From Hyaloscypha bicolor E (Eukaryota; Ascomycota; Leotiomycetes; Helotiales; Hyaloscyphaceae): a stretch of 64,000 nt of DNA. Under the pieces are notes generated by a model. That model searched no databases. It was not told the origin of the DNA and saw nothing but the letters and a program-made list of their open reading frames with translations. The position numbers and the translations under genes are program-made. The stretch spans positions 2,108,001-2,172,000 of the forward strand of contig NW_020194628.1 of NCBI RefSeq assembly GCF_002865645.1. Direction: 5' to 3'. Of the stretch, positions 1-11,727 are shown one piece after another. Each line of letters begins with the position of its first letter. The first letter of the stretch is position 1.

Positions 1-331
1 GCCACGGTTATTGATGGGAGTCCGCGATGGAAGGCTGGTGTTTTCAGCTAGCTTTCTGGATGAGAGTGTGCAGTAAGGCTGAGTTCAATAGATGAAGAGA
101 AGAAGAGAAGGAAGGGTTCGAAGTCGTTGCGGAAGAGTTCTAAGTCGTTGTAGTCGAAGATGTTGTGGAAGGGTCGAAGTCATTGCTGGGAGACACTCGT
201 CATTGAAGAGAGTCGTTGATTGATGACGAACTAAGCGAATTGGGCTAGATCAGCGCATTGACCACCAGGGCAATCGTTTCCCTTCAATGGAAGTCGGCTC
301 GCTTTCACCATTTGCTACTGGAAAATGAACT

Positions 332-2306
332 ATGCCTTCTTACGATATCATATTTGCCTTCCCTACGAAGGCCCACTTCTCGTGGATAGAAGGCTGCACG
401 GGTGTTGATGAGAGCGATCTCAAAGCACTCACAGCTGTGTGTGGTTATGCGCTTGCATCGCTGCAAAACGAACTCTCAAATCAGCAAGATTCTACGGCTC
501 TCAAAGACTATAATAAGCTCCAGCAAAGCGCCAAAAGAATTCGACGAGTAGGACTAAATTTCGACGAAAATGAACAACTGAATAAATCCGCAGGTCCGAT
601 AGCAGCAATAAAGCAAGGGCTCAAATTACATCCAAAGTCCCGCGACGGATGGCAAGAAGACGCCTACCACGAGCTTCTGTGGCTAGTCTCAACATTTGTC
701 AGCCCTGCACACGCGCTCCTATTCTTGTGTGTCATTTCCAAGAACAGAGTGAAGAATCTAACAGCCGAAGGAAGGGCGAAACTCGTCCAGTATATGAAGC
801 GAAACAAGGATTCGCTCCTGTGTCCCATATTTCAGAGCAAAGCGACTGAACTTGGGCTTTGCAATAATGGTGTGTGATCCTTTCTGAGGCTCCCTTTATT
901 TACTAAGGCTCACCTCCCCACCAGTCCAAGGCCTTCCTGAGCACCAACAGCTGCAAGAGAAACATCATAATGGGCGAGCAAGCAGCCCCACACAGCAGTG
1001 CATACCTACTCCGACATCTAATGCCTCTCCCTCCGGGCAAGATCTCAATCCCTTGGCTGCAGAAGCAACACCAAGCAACGGCCTTGGAGTCATGCTCAGC
1101 CGTGCAATATCTCCACAGCCGCGGTGGAACGAGCAGGGAGTGTTTTGTGAAGTTACGCCACACGATGCTGGCCTCCATCGTACATTAGCCACTAAGATTT
1201 CGGGAGACCAGCCACCAGAACAACTACAAGTCGCACTAGCGCACCAGAAAAGTACCTTGTTACGCAAAGGATTCGTCTCCGACCGTTCCAGAGTGTCACA
1301 TTCACCGTCCCCACCTCAGACTCTGCTGGTTTCTGAGAAACTGTTCCATAATATCCAGGTATATTTCGAAAACACTTGTCGAAATATGATTTTAGACGAC
1401 CATGGGACCCTCCTCACTCCAAATGGCGCCAAGTTACATAATGACCTATGTAACGATTTCGACTCGTACTGCTTTACTGCTACCATGCTCAAAGAAAAGG
1501 GATTGCACGTCCAGTTTCGCCGCGCACTTTCCAAAGCCTTTGCTCTCATCGAACAAATCCTTCGAGCCGAGCATCCTCGAACCCTAGCCTGCTTTCTCGA
1601 AGTGTTCATTCACCTCATACAAACCGGGCTCCCTGAAGTAACTTCCTCTCTCCGTGGCTTCATCAAAGAAATGTCCGCAACAGTCACCAGGGAGGGGCAT
1701 CCTTGGGGTCAAATATGTCGGCTTCTCGGTGAACTTGACTCGGAATCTCTTGGCCAGGCCATGGCACAAATTTGGAAATGCACTACTGATACTTTTGATA
1801 GCGAACTCGGAACGTTCAGTCGACTCGCTGTGTCTGTTCGTCTCGATTACATAAAGCGCGTGTACGGGATTACGGATTGTCCTGAAGAAGAACGGCTTCT
1901 TCGAGATCTCCTTACTCAATTCGAAGGCATTCCTACCCCCCCGCCCCCGCGGGTGATACTCAACCTAGCGCATAATTTGAACAGACAGGGACGCCATGGC
2001 GAAGCGGAGGGAATGGCGCTGAAAGTCCTTTTGCTGCTTCAAGAACACGAGATAGTCGAGACGATAGAATTTCTGAAAATCATTTCTCGCAGTCAATTTA
2101 ACCAAGGGAAGACTCTGGTAGCAGAGCAGACTATGCGAATGGCGATACGAATGATTGTGGATCAGTGGGGAAAACAACATTCTTGGGTCCCTGAATTTAT
2201 GAATGTTCTAGAGGGTTGGCTTCGAGGTTGGGGCCAGGAGGAGGACGCCAACACACTACGGGGAGAAATAGAAGAGTTGATAGGGAAGAATGAAATTGAC
2301 GAGTAG
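332..2306 (+). CDS. 639-aa protein, unknown N-terminus, helical/TPR-like C-terminus
   Basis: Two exons, 332-869 and 925-2306. The 55-bp intron starts GTGTGT and ends CACCAG after a pyrimidine run; it removes an in-frame TGA and keeps phase 1. The start is the ATG at 332. Residues 1-179 match nothing I recognise. Residues ~180-240 are a Pro/Gln/Ser-rich linker. Residues ~255-505 are helical and resemble, from memory, the C-terminal tail of fungal Clr5-domain proteins, but no N-terminal Clr5 domain is present. Residues ~520-639 look TPR-like (Leu/Ala-rich helix pairs, then an acidic end). The linker is nearly duplicated in the gene at 28,327-31,400. Function unknown; the coding call is firm, the family call weak. 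Confidence 0.65.
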
Positions 2307-2544
2307 CCTAATAGGGTATAAGGCTTGCTTTGTTGAGACGACATCGGAAGAAGCCTGAATTATATACACCCTACCGGAAGGAGTTGATTCAATAATGACT
2401 GGTCCTCATAGGTGGTTGCATATTTATATCTACTTTCTGTCGTTTTATTCAGGTAACTGAGAAAGCTATGCTGAAGGCAGGGCGTGCCCCAAAATGTGTT
2501 CCCCTTGTAAACATTGTTCTTTTCCTCACGTAGCGATATCAACT

Positions 2545-4403
2545 TTAACTCACTACACACCTTCTGCCTTCATCTTCTTCTCCAGGGGGATCAACCACCG
2601 CTCCACTTTCTACAAGCACCAGCTCATCAACTCTGTTCATGGCATATTCGACCCGCATCCAAGTCTTCAAGCTCCCGGCACTCGTATCGAGTTCCAAAAC
2701 CCGCATTTGTCGGTGAAATCGCTTTCCGTCGTACGAACAATATGCCCCGAACCCACTGCAACTTCCATAGCATAGCCAAGGGCCAAGCTGAGGGGTTTTG
2801 TCGCCATCTTGCTGCGTTTGTTGTGGCAGCAGACCGCAAAAGTTATTCACGTGATCGTGCCCGCAGCATAATGCTAATATGCCTTCTTTGGCCAAAGCGT
2901 CGTAGAAATGGGAATTGAAGCGGGGGCCCTCGGTCGGTTCCCTCCGGTGGCCGTTGCGTATACGAAGATCGCTGTCTCCGAACTCGGGAAGAGGGATGTG
3001 TTGGAAAGCTACAGGCAAATGAAAGGGGTTGTTGTAATCGTCCTTCTCACGCGCCCCTCGTTGCGCTTGGGAAGTGTTTGTGAACCAGTCAATTTGGCTT
3101 TGCTTGATAGGGTCATAGTCGGGATTGTATATCATGCGCGGTATTTGACCATGCGAATCCAGGAAATATAAAGTCGATAACGGGAACTGCGACGGGGCGG
3201 GAGCCAGGACCTGAAGGTAGAAGTTGCCTATGCCGTCGACCTGCTCTGGGCCAGACTCGCAGAGGCTAAAAGGTAGATTCTGAAGTATTGACATCTGTGC
3301 CGTGCCTGTAATCTAGTCAGCAAGAATGGACAGCTATCATTCCCAAGACCCAGCTTATTGGAATTGCATAACTATCTTGCTGAGCAAGGCAGTCTACACC
3401 TTTTGCGAGAGTGTGACAAGTCCGAGTGAGTTGTCGATCGCTAGCTCTGTGTATTGCTACCTTATGAAAGAAGTTACTCACGTGATAATGCGTGGATGCC
3501 CTCACTATCATGATTGCCAAAGACGGTTGCGAATGGGATTGAACGCTCGATGATAGGAGCAACCACCTTGAAGAGGGCAGATTGGCTGTCGGAGATGTCG
3601 TGGTGCAACTGATCTCCGGTGAGAACCACAAGGTCTGGTTTCTCGACATCCAAGATCTTCCCAATGAAGTCTACCGTAAGTGGGTCAGCCTCGCTGTCTG
3701 GCAGATTCTTCCCATGGGCATCAATAGCATCTTTGCATACCCCGACACCAGTGACCATGTGCGTGTCAGAGATCTGGACAATCCTGAATTTGCCATCCTC
3801 CCTGACTCTCAAAGCCGCCCGATCTGGGCTCGGCTTGGCCCTGCCGTGGAGTACGCTTAGTCTTGCAACCGGTACCTTTGGCTGAGCGTTAAGTTGGAGC
3901 GATGATCGCATAAGAGCCCATTGTGGTCGTGGGTCAACGGCATCCATACCAAAGAGAACGTCCACCTCTGTCACAGCCTGGTCAATCATGCCAGAGAACG
4001 CGCTTCTCAGCACCCAGATTCCGCCAGGTCGACTCTCCCATAAATAACCTGAGCTAGGGTTGGGAGGCGGCTGGCCGACACTGATATCCATAACCACCAG
4101 GTCCTCAGCTGCAAGCTTTTCCTCATTCGCTAGCGCTACATACAGCCATGCACTCTGCTGAGATGTATATTGGTAGAGGTCCTTCTCTATGCGGTGCCAC
4201 CATATTCGCGGGTCCAGTTCGCAGGTGGAAGGAGGAACTGTCGGAGAGATGCATACGGTCAGATCCATGACAACTGGGTGAGCAACAACGGCCGTAGTAT
4301 GGGGAGTGGACGACGTCGCCGTTTTGGAGAGGAAGTCTCCAAGAGCACGAAGCATTACGGCTAGTAAGACAACTACTGCTGAGGCAAGCCTCAACGCAGA
4401 CAT
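2545..4403 (-). CDS. DCR2: Dcr2-like calcineurin-type metallophosphoesterase
   Basis: Exons 4403-3482 and 3305-2545 encode 560 aa. The intron has donor GTGAGT, branch CTGAC and acceptor TTACAG. Residues ~7-24 form a hydrophobic signal or anchor segment. The metal-binding blocks of the superfamily are present in order: QISDTHM (~210), TGDQLHHD (~262), FGNHDS (~295), a QHIPLPE His block (~408) and CCGHDHVN (~454). TGDQLHHD and the sequence after the splice (LSRTAQMSILQNLPFSL) are typical of the fungal Dcr2 family, whose yeast member is a phosphatase linked to cell-cycle start and the unfolded-protein response. All key residues look intact, so an active enzyme is expected. Length is normal for the family. 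Confidence 0.88.
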
Positions 4404-5448
4404 CTGTCATTATTTCGTCGTTTCGTGCCAAGAAACGCGATGTTGGCTACAATGCACGTGATTAGAAGACTAATCCCCATCTGTACTTAGCTTATACTGT
4501 CTCACCCGCTTCTTGGCGGCTGCGCAGGCATTTGGAAGTAAGCCCAGGCACCGCCCCTCCATTAATCAAGTCTAAGAGTTGTAGGTTCTATCGAAACAGT
4601 CCGACCCGATTCTATTGAGAAATACTCGAAGGTGTGAATCATGTGAAAGGTGAATCATGTGGGGGAAGAGGGGGTGATGGGAGTAGGGACCCGACAACCG
4701 CCCACAACCCCTCAACCGCTCACGCCTACCCCACCAAAATTTTCTCGATTTTTCAAAGTCTTTGGAAAATTCCGAAAACTTTCCACATTATAGAAAATAC
4801 TCGAAATGTTGCGAATATCGTGTTAATTCTTCGTAGTTGTGGCGTTAAGGTCTCTAAAATTCAAGTTGAGCTGTTGAGGGGTGCGGGCGGTGATCCCTTC
4901 TACCGAGTGAGGAGGGACTGCCTGAAATTTCTCCGCATTAAAATATTTGAAGTTTCCGAGATATCTGATACTTATTCATCTTCCTTTTCAAGGTACCCAG
5001 ACTCTTCCACCATTAGGAATCCTTTCAGCACGCGGAAAGAATTCTCTGCCGGGGCATGCGAGACTGGGGCAAGAGTAGAAACATTGAAAGTATAGGCATT
5101 ATGTAAATCTGCTCAGAAAGCAGCTTAGCCATTCAAACTCATTTTTACCTCCTTTTTGTGTTAGTAAGACCAGCCTCAGTCGTAGCCTTTCACCACGCCC
5201 CCAAAATATTCCAGTCGTCGGTGAGACGAAATACAAACGAGCAAGCAAGATCGAGGAGGGACTACTTTAGCAGGATTAGCTCTTCGCCAAAACTTTGTGT
5301 CGTCCTCATATTTTTAATCAGGCTGTGGGCCAAGATCGGAATACTGATCAGGTTTGTATTATTGTAGATTGCTCTCTTGGCCGCATAATGCAAACACCTC
5401 CAAATATTATCGATAATTCAAAATCACTACCACCTTCTTCTCCTGCTT
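4404..5448. other. intergenic region, AT-rich, no supported gene
   Basis: This spacer lies upstream of the Dcr2-like gene and downstream of the BCS1 remnant. An open frame at ~4634-5095 has low-complexity composition, no intron signals and no recognisable motif. I see no gene or RNA here. Confidence 0.5.
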
Positions 5449-6130
5449 TCACTTCGACCCTTTTTTCTTGAATGTCTCTATCCAGTCCTCCACCTCAAGT
5501 AGCGCCTTCCTCGGCTCCTTCTTCCGCTTCAACAAAAACCCCTGGATCTCGGCCGGAGAGAACACACGATCCGGAATTTTCTTTGCGAATTCTTTTGCCA
5601 TCTGACTTAACTCCTCCGTAACTAACTCCTCCTTTACACCACGTTCAGCAACACTATTGGCAGGGATGCCAGTAGCAGTTCCATTGGAGTTGGGGACATC
5701 CTTTGCTTTCGTCGATACTGCCGTCGTGGTATACATCCTCTCAAACAGCTCTTGGGCTTGTTTCTGGGTAGCGTTCTCGAATTCGACCTCGTGGTCTACA
5801 CGACCTGGGCGGATCAGTGCAGGGTCAAGTTTTTCGCGGTGGTTAGTTGTCATTACTAGGACGCGACCTTCGTGGGATGCGACACCTATAGTCTCTCAGT
5901 TTAAAACGAGAAAGAAAAATGTGTAAGAGAAATACCATCAATAACGTTGAGAAGACCAGAAAGCGAAATCGTCTTCTTCTTCTCCTCTTCCGAAACCAGG
6001 CTGGCCTTTTGAAGTGCTGCTAGGTTTAGAGCCGTACCGCCCGCTTCGCGGCCTAGTGTTTTTGTATCATAGGTCAAACGTCGTTGGCACGGGTTCAAAA
6101 AGAGGGCTAAAATGAAGTCTTCGACATGAT
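5449..6130 (-). pseudogene. C-terminal remnant of a BCS1-type AAA ATPase
   Basis: The minus strand encodes the last part of a BCS1-family AAA domain: a degraded Walker B-like stretch (VEDFILALF), then TISLSGLLNVIDG, a 50-bp intron (5886-5935) and VASHEGRVLVMTTNHREKLD, followed by PALIRPGRVDHEV with the arginine-finger and sensor-2 features of the family. It ends in a basic tail with a stop at 5449. BCS1 proteins sit in the inner mitochondrial membrane and assemble complex III; fungi have many paralogues. Here the N-terminal membrane segment, BCS1 domain and Walker A (GPPGTGKSS-like) are absent upstream, where the sequence becomes CCA-repeat-rich noncoding DNA. I read it as a 5'-truncated copy; an undetected distant first exon is less likely. 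Confidence 0.7.
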
Positions 6131-7124
6131 TTGGTATTGTTCCACCTCACCCCACCCTACCCTGGAAAAGAACTACCACCACCACCACACCCTTTCTCCT
6201 CTCTTCCACCGTGAATGCTGTTACCCTAGCGAATTAGCTTCAATGGAATGAAGTCCAGGTGAAGTATGCTTTTTTGCATGCAGTACATGAATATAAGTGA
6301 ACTACTATTTACAGAAGTTTCTCTTAGCTAGGTACGAAATTTTTATTCGGATCAAGATTCAGTCACTCCTTAAAGAGGTGACGTTGGGAAACGGTCATCA
6401 CGTGAGCAAACACTACTTGAGGGAAGTAAGATTTTGAAGATACTTGGGAGGAAAGCAAAACGAATATGAATATTTTTGCCACAGGGAATATCATCTTGAA
6501 CAGACCAAATTTTGCTGCCTGATACCTCATTTTGAGTCCCATTTTTCAAATCTCAGCTTCCCACCCGGTCTCGGTTACTTTGGTACTGCCCCTATTGAGA
6601 TTTCTCCGGATCTCCTGAAGAGTATCTTGTCGGTATATACCAGCTTCGTGCAGCGTTACCTTACTTCGGTAAACGAACTCGGCAAGCTCCTTCTGTCTTT
6701 CCTACCTGCTCTTTTCATGCTTGTCACTGTACCGGTGCTCCAGCAAAATTTCACAGCGGGATCTGGTGGGGCAAGAGCTCTGGTTTCCGCGGTCACGTGA
6801 GAGCAAACTCTCCGCTGTTTTTGGCTTGTGCCTGAGGAATTCGGCAGAGAACATGTCGAGACTCTGAGCTCGCTTGGCGCTTCCAGACTTGATCTCTTCG
6901 TCACAGATGGAAAGCAACCAGGTGGAGAGAAGTACCTGTAAGTCAAAGCCAGCGCAACAGCACTCGCAATGTGGAAGACATCTGACGCGAGCGTGTAGGT
7001 CGTGACTAGTCTGCCGCAGGATTACTAGTCCGTTGGATAGCAATACGACCCCGTTCGACTCTCGTTCCTCCTTCTCCGATTGTTCGACGCATCTCCTCAG
7101 GAGACTCGGCAGATAATCGTTCCC
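6131..7124. other. spacer without supported gene
   Basis: The stretch contains a short CCA trinucleotide run near 6173-6190 and open frames on both strands around 6444-7148 that overlap one another and lack splice or motif support. It may be the promoter of the small gene at 7125. Confidence 0.4.
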
Positions 7125-7585
7125 ATGACTGATTCGAACGAGCTTCAACTTTCCCAGAAAAGCTTAGAGGACATAGAAGAAATCGATGAGATTTTGCAGG
7201 AATTAGGGACGATGCTTCAAAAGGCTAAATTTGAACCCGGGAAGACGGAGGGGACGGAAAATTGTGCAGATGATGACTTGCCTGCGGCAGCGAAACGACT
7301 TCTTCACGCGCTAGGTTTTAAGGTACCTAGCCTCAGTTGACTGATTTTATAACCAAGCTGACAAGAGACAAGGGACGCAGGAAATACAACGTACTGAGAA
7401 TCCATGGTCCAAACACTATGCGTATCCGTCAAGTAGATATAGTTCCTATACAGGGCTGGGGATTCGATCCAATGTTAGATGGGAAAGAATTAAAGCCAAA
7501 AACAATAACATATATCACGAAAGGGGTTGAGGTAAAGGTAGTAAAGGGGTCAATTTCGGATCTGTTCGTTATTACTGATAAGTAG
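7125..7585 (+). CDS. small 136-aa protein, unknown
   Basis: Exons 7125-7322 and 7373-7585. The 50-bp intron starts GTACCT, has branch CTGAC ten bases before the end, and closes at CAAG in phase 0; the joined frame is 136 aa. The first exon is acidic and helical (EDIEEIDEILQELGTMLQ). The second is beta-rich and basic, ending VKGSISDLFVITDK. No family is recognised. The stop overlaps the 3' end of the convergent gene (7572-9361) by 14 bp. A 35-bp intron ending at 7357 is an alternative that also keeps frame. Confidence 0.5.
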
Positions 7586-9361
7586 GAGAATTATAGGTAT
7601 CGAAGTCCCTACAGAACAAATCATTAAAATCCTTGTCCATATTGTATTCAATGGAAAGACAAGGATCAATGTTGGCGCCGATATCACGTCCTTCATCTCG
7701 TATAGTTTCAGCTTTTATCTTTCTTGCACAACAGTCATGATTCACATACCTTTCTTGGTTTGATCCTCTTGTCCTGTTTCCCCCACAGCCTCTTGATCCT
7801 CTCGTCCTGTTTCCCCCACAGCCTCTTGATTTTCTTGTGGTGTTGCCCCCGTAGCCTCTTTCCAGAGGAGTTTGGGCTGGTGCAATTTCGTCGCACTTGT
7901 ACATACCGCTGAAAAGAATTTTGGATCGAGACCTTTCAGGTATGAGGCCGAGCATCCAAGGGCGGAGCCGATTATTTCGCGCCTGCATTGGCTCAACATT
8001 AGTAAGTTGTGCTTGCTCACTGGCCCATCATACTAACTTCACGTGGTCACCAAGCAGGACTATCACAATCTCGATCAGATCGGGAAGTCTTCTCAAGGCG
8101 GGCAAGTCTTTCCAGTACACTTCAGAGCTGAGGGTCGATACAAATTCTCCTGCACCTGCAGGAACGGTGGCTTGAAATATCTCTCGCAGAGCTGATTCGC
8201 CGCGTTCGCTCACTGATACCATATTGTTAGCAGGTACTTCAACGTAATGCTGTGTGTCCTACGTAGCATGAATAACAGGGGTAAATCTCGACCCTTCCAA
8301 CGAGATAAATTCGCCATCGCCCAACACCAGGAGCGGACAAGATTGCGAGTCCGCGTCAGCCAATCTTTTCGGCCAGCACCTAGTGACTTCATCCAGGATT
8401 CGACCTCCCGATGTCAGCGTGATAAATAGAACGATATCGACTGTACTTACCTCTTTAATAGTAGCTTCCTCAGCCGCTATAGACACCTCCATTGAGGCGT
8501 ATGCCACCATTCGCAGGACTGCCTCCTCTCGTCGAAAGGTCCCACTCTTGTCCTTGACCTTGAATTCCATCGCGCGACGGAGAGCGTGTGCGGCAATTCC
8601 CAGTATCGGTTTGTTCTTCTGCCCTGGTTGTGGTTTCAGAGATGGCTCGTGGTATACAAACGCGTTCTGGAGGTTTTTTTCCACCTCTTCCGTTGTCAAG
8701 TGGTACTCTTGAGTCTTGGCTTCCCATTCGACTGCTTTTGGCACGATTCGAATAGTCAATTCAAGCTTTCGTGTTATGTCTTCCACTTTTTTTTCGTCGA
8801 GCTCAGCGCGAGGGATCGATGATTCGGTGAGGATGTAAGGATCCCAGAGTCTTGCCTTGGAAGACCCATCCAATATCGAAACCAGCTGAGGCTCTCTATT
8901 ATACTTGAGTCGACCATCATGAATCAGAGAGCGGTACGACTCTTGAACCGCGTCAATAGAGTTCCATGTCAACACGACATCGGGCTTTCGAGGAATCGCT
9001 GATGGATAAGGTTTTTGAACATCTTGACTGAAGTTCTCGGCTGTCTCAGCACTGGGACCCGCGCGTACTCGGTTGCCTTGAAGAGATTTCTGGCACTTGT
9101 TGGGAGGCTGTTCAAGTGAAGTGAGTTGATGTTTGGCTCGGTTCGTGACGAGATCCGATTGCCAGGAAACTTCAACTCTGGCAAATAAATTGTTAGCTTG
9201 AACAACGGTAATGTCTTGACTACTTACCCTGCTTGAGATACTGCAAAGTTGCAACCAGTGTGTGTAGTTGTTGAAAATTGTATTGTGGTCTCGTTTTCGT
9301 GAAGGGTTTGAAAATCTTCTGAACAGGCGTCAAGATTGCATTCGGTGGGATTGGCAGCCAT
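7572..9361 (-). CDS. 516-aa six-exon protein, unknown family
   Basis: Exons 9361-9228, 9177-8451, 8404-8263, 8212-8038, 7982-7750 and 7711-7572. Donors are GTAAGT, GTAAGT, GTAGGA, GTTAGT and GTATGT; most introns carry GCTAAC, CTGAC or ACTAAT branches, and all junctions preserve phase. The start ATG at 9361 opens a short first exon (MAANPTECNLDACSE). The middle is helical and charged (residues ~120-290). Near the C-terminus lies a short tandem motif, EAVGETG(R/Q)EDQ, from a 24-bp DNA repeat, followed by an acidic tail. The last intron (38 bp) is short; without it the protein stops at 7742 (472 aa). No function can be assigned. The 3' end overlaps its convergent neighbour. Confidence 0.62.
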
Positions 9362-9418
9362 ACTGGACTTCAGACACGGAGGGAGTAAAGGAGAGAGTCC
9401 AGTTTGGGGCGTTCGCCC

Positions 9419-9469
9419 AATTTGGGGGGGTCGATCTCAAACCCCTGTCAAAATCGACCCCCCCAAATT
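9419..9469. repeat. perfect 17-bp inverted repeat, 17-nt spacer
   Basis: Left arm 9419-9435 and right arm 9453-9469 are exact reverse complements, each containing a run of seven G or C. The hairpin would lie 58-108 bases upstream of the ATG at 9361, in the promoter or 5' leader of the minus-strand gene. Confidence 0.85.
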
Positions 9470-10055
9470 CGGACTAGTATACACCAGGTGTCCCGCACTG
9501 CAAACAGGGCGCCATGGGTCGCCGGTGTCTTAAAGTTGTACAACTGGAGGGAGTTCCTCTGCCCCAATGGCGGATCATCCGACAAGTGGACACACCCCAC
9601 ATATTCCCACATACGCCCGCTGTGCCTTCATGCTAGACTCGATCGTAAGGGCGCTTTATGCGCCTCATCTCAACTTGGGAAGAGGCCGCGGTACTGTGGG
9701 TACTCATCTGTTTTTGCCAACAGCTGGCTGTCAGGCTTGTGCATGAGTGAGCAAAAGCCTCAGGAGGAAATCCCAGGGGCAATCCCCGGGGCAATCCCTA
9801 AGGCGCTAGCCCGCCAATAACCCCTCCGCCTTGGAGCTCGGATGGCTCCAGTGGGCCTTTGGAGGCCGCAGCACTGTGGATCCTTTGGAAGGAGGGATCA
9901 TCTGTTTTTGATTTCCTCTTACTTGCCATCTACCTCATTTTGTTAAGTATCCTGCAGATTAAACCAACCTGCATGCGCCCTCCTCTCTCCTGCACTGTGT
10001 CTGCCTCACTTCATCTTCCCACTTGGTTCGCCTTCTCGTTACGGTGGCTGTCAAA
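9470..10055. other. spacer, no supported gene
   Basis: Open frames here are short and compositionally noncoding. A local direct repeat of a GGGGCAATCCC-type motif occurs at ~9770-9800. It is otherwise featureless. Confidence 0.35.
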
Positions 10056-10678
10056 ATGCCGGATCTTCCCTCTCCTCTCACTACCACGTCCAATGGAAGC
10101 TGGAATTCTGATGTGGCGGCCATTATTAGATCTCCATGCAGCTCAACTGGCGCCATAGTAAGTGCCAACATTCATCACCTGCTCTTTATTTATACTGACC
10201 TTAGATATAGTCTAATCCGTTTGGTTCTTTCAACAGTGTGCCTGGGAACATCTACTGCCTCCCGCGCCCACAGGAGCCAGACATGTATAAAGCGGTTCAA
10301 GGGTTCAAAATCATCTCTGCAACAATCATCTTGCATATTCAGCTCTTCGACCAACTCCTCGATTTCAAAATAGATTCATTAGGGGCTACTTGGGCTGGAT
10401 GCTGGGTCCTCTTTCGCCACGGGTACTGGATTCACCTTTGCACTCAGCTTTGCACTCAACTGTACCGAACTTTCCGGACTTGGTTAAGACGCAAGAATGA
10501 GACAGTAGAGAATGACGGGACACCCTTCAGAGTAGAGAGGAAAGGAGATGAGTTCATTATTCGCGGAAATTGTTCCCCTCATGACTCTCGCTTTAAAGAG
10601 GCAGTGCTAGAAGAATGTTGGACAGGCAAACTCCTGCTTGCAGAGAGCAATGGAGAATGGATGCGCCTTTTCCGCTGA
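10056..10678 (+). CDS. possible small spliced gene, unknown
   Basis: Tentative model: the ATG at 10056 opens a 34-residue exon ending at a GTAAGT donor (10158). The acceptor CAACAG is at 10236, a short exon (CAWEHLLPPAPTGARH) follows, then a possible second intron (10285-10342 region, ending CATATTCAG) and a final exon to 10678 ending GEWMRLFR. Phases agree. No family is recognised. The last ~110 residues are open without splicing and are the best-supported part; the exon structure may be wrong. Confidence 0.33.
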
Positions 10679-11134
10679 AATCAGACAGGAAATGAGATTC
10701 CCTCAAGAATTATGGCCAATCCAAAAGAGACAGCGGAGGAAGCGAAAGGAGTAGGGGTACAGGGGTGGTTGCGGTTGAGGTTGCGTCGTTTTCTCGGTAA
10801 CCTTGGCGTGAAGGATTTGGAATCCTCAGAATAAGCCCTTTAAATATGTACTTACTTCTAAGCGTGTCAAATCAAACCTTTTTCCCAGCCTGCTTGACTA
10901 GTTCAGAACCTGGATTTGCAGACTGACATCCAATGCCGTACTTTCCAAGCCCTGGTCAAGCTGGGTCTCAGAAAGCACAGTGGCGTGATAGGGTGAGACG
11001 TGGAAACGGTTTCCGGGTGGTCATAGCACTGGCCCAGCCGCCCCCTTGACCCGGGATTCGGGGCATGACATCCCCCGGATTTACTAGCTGCAAGTGCATG
11101 CAAGTGCACTCTGGACTGGACTAGTGCAGCCCCA

Positions 11135-11452
11135 CTAAGCCTCTATGCATGCGAGCTTCATTAACCGATATCTAGTGTGGCTCCACTTGGTGATGGCGTG
11201 TACGAATTGGAGAAGGGGTCTGGTGATCGAAAGCTGCGCGGTGGAGATCTTGTGAAACTTCAGCTTGGCGGTATCTAGACAGCCTTTACTTTCCCAAAGT
11301 TCATGGAGAATATTGATATCTGGTAAGATACTTTGTAAATTGCCGTTTGCTCTCATCGCTTGAAGAAGATAGGCTGATAATTCTTTTTGCCCCTTGGGAC
11401 GGTAAGTAGGCCGGGTGGGCGGGCAACCACTTGTACGTTCGTACACCTTCAT
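11135..11452 (-). CDS. doubtful 105-aa open frame
   Basis: ATG at 11452, basic and helical, with no recognised motif and no clear splice sites. It could be a remnant. It is listed because it is the only coding candidate between 10.7 and 12.4 kb outside the MITE. Confidence 0.22.
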   Translation of the reverse strand: MKVYERTSGCPPTRPTYRPKGQKELSAYLLQAMRANGNLQSILPDINILHELWESKGCLDTAKLKFHKISTAQLSITRPLLQFVHAITKWSHTRYRLMKLACIEA

Positions 11453-11727
11453 CTCTAATTGAGATGCATCCCTTCCGAGTCTAGTGTGTAAAATACATTC
11501 TGGACCTTTCTGATATTTTGGGCTTGCATTTCAATCAGTGACCAGAAGTTCCCCGATCTCTGCGTCTCCTTCCAATTGTTTCTTGTCTAATATTCTTTAC
11601 GTTCTTCATCTCGTGGAGGAATGCCACCCAAAGATGATCATGCTAGTCAAGCCAACTCTACGAAGAGCCGTCGAGTCAGACATCGAAGATGCATATGGAG
11701 TAGATGCATGTGGAGTAGATGCATGTA

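Noticed and set aside
4634..5095. 153-codon open frame
   Set aside because: Low-complexity AT-rich composition, no splice or motif support.
6444..7148. overlapping open frames on both strands
   Set aside because: They shadow each other, none has a recognisable domain and no intron model extends them.
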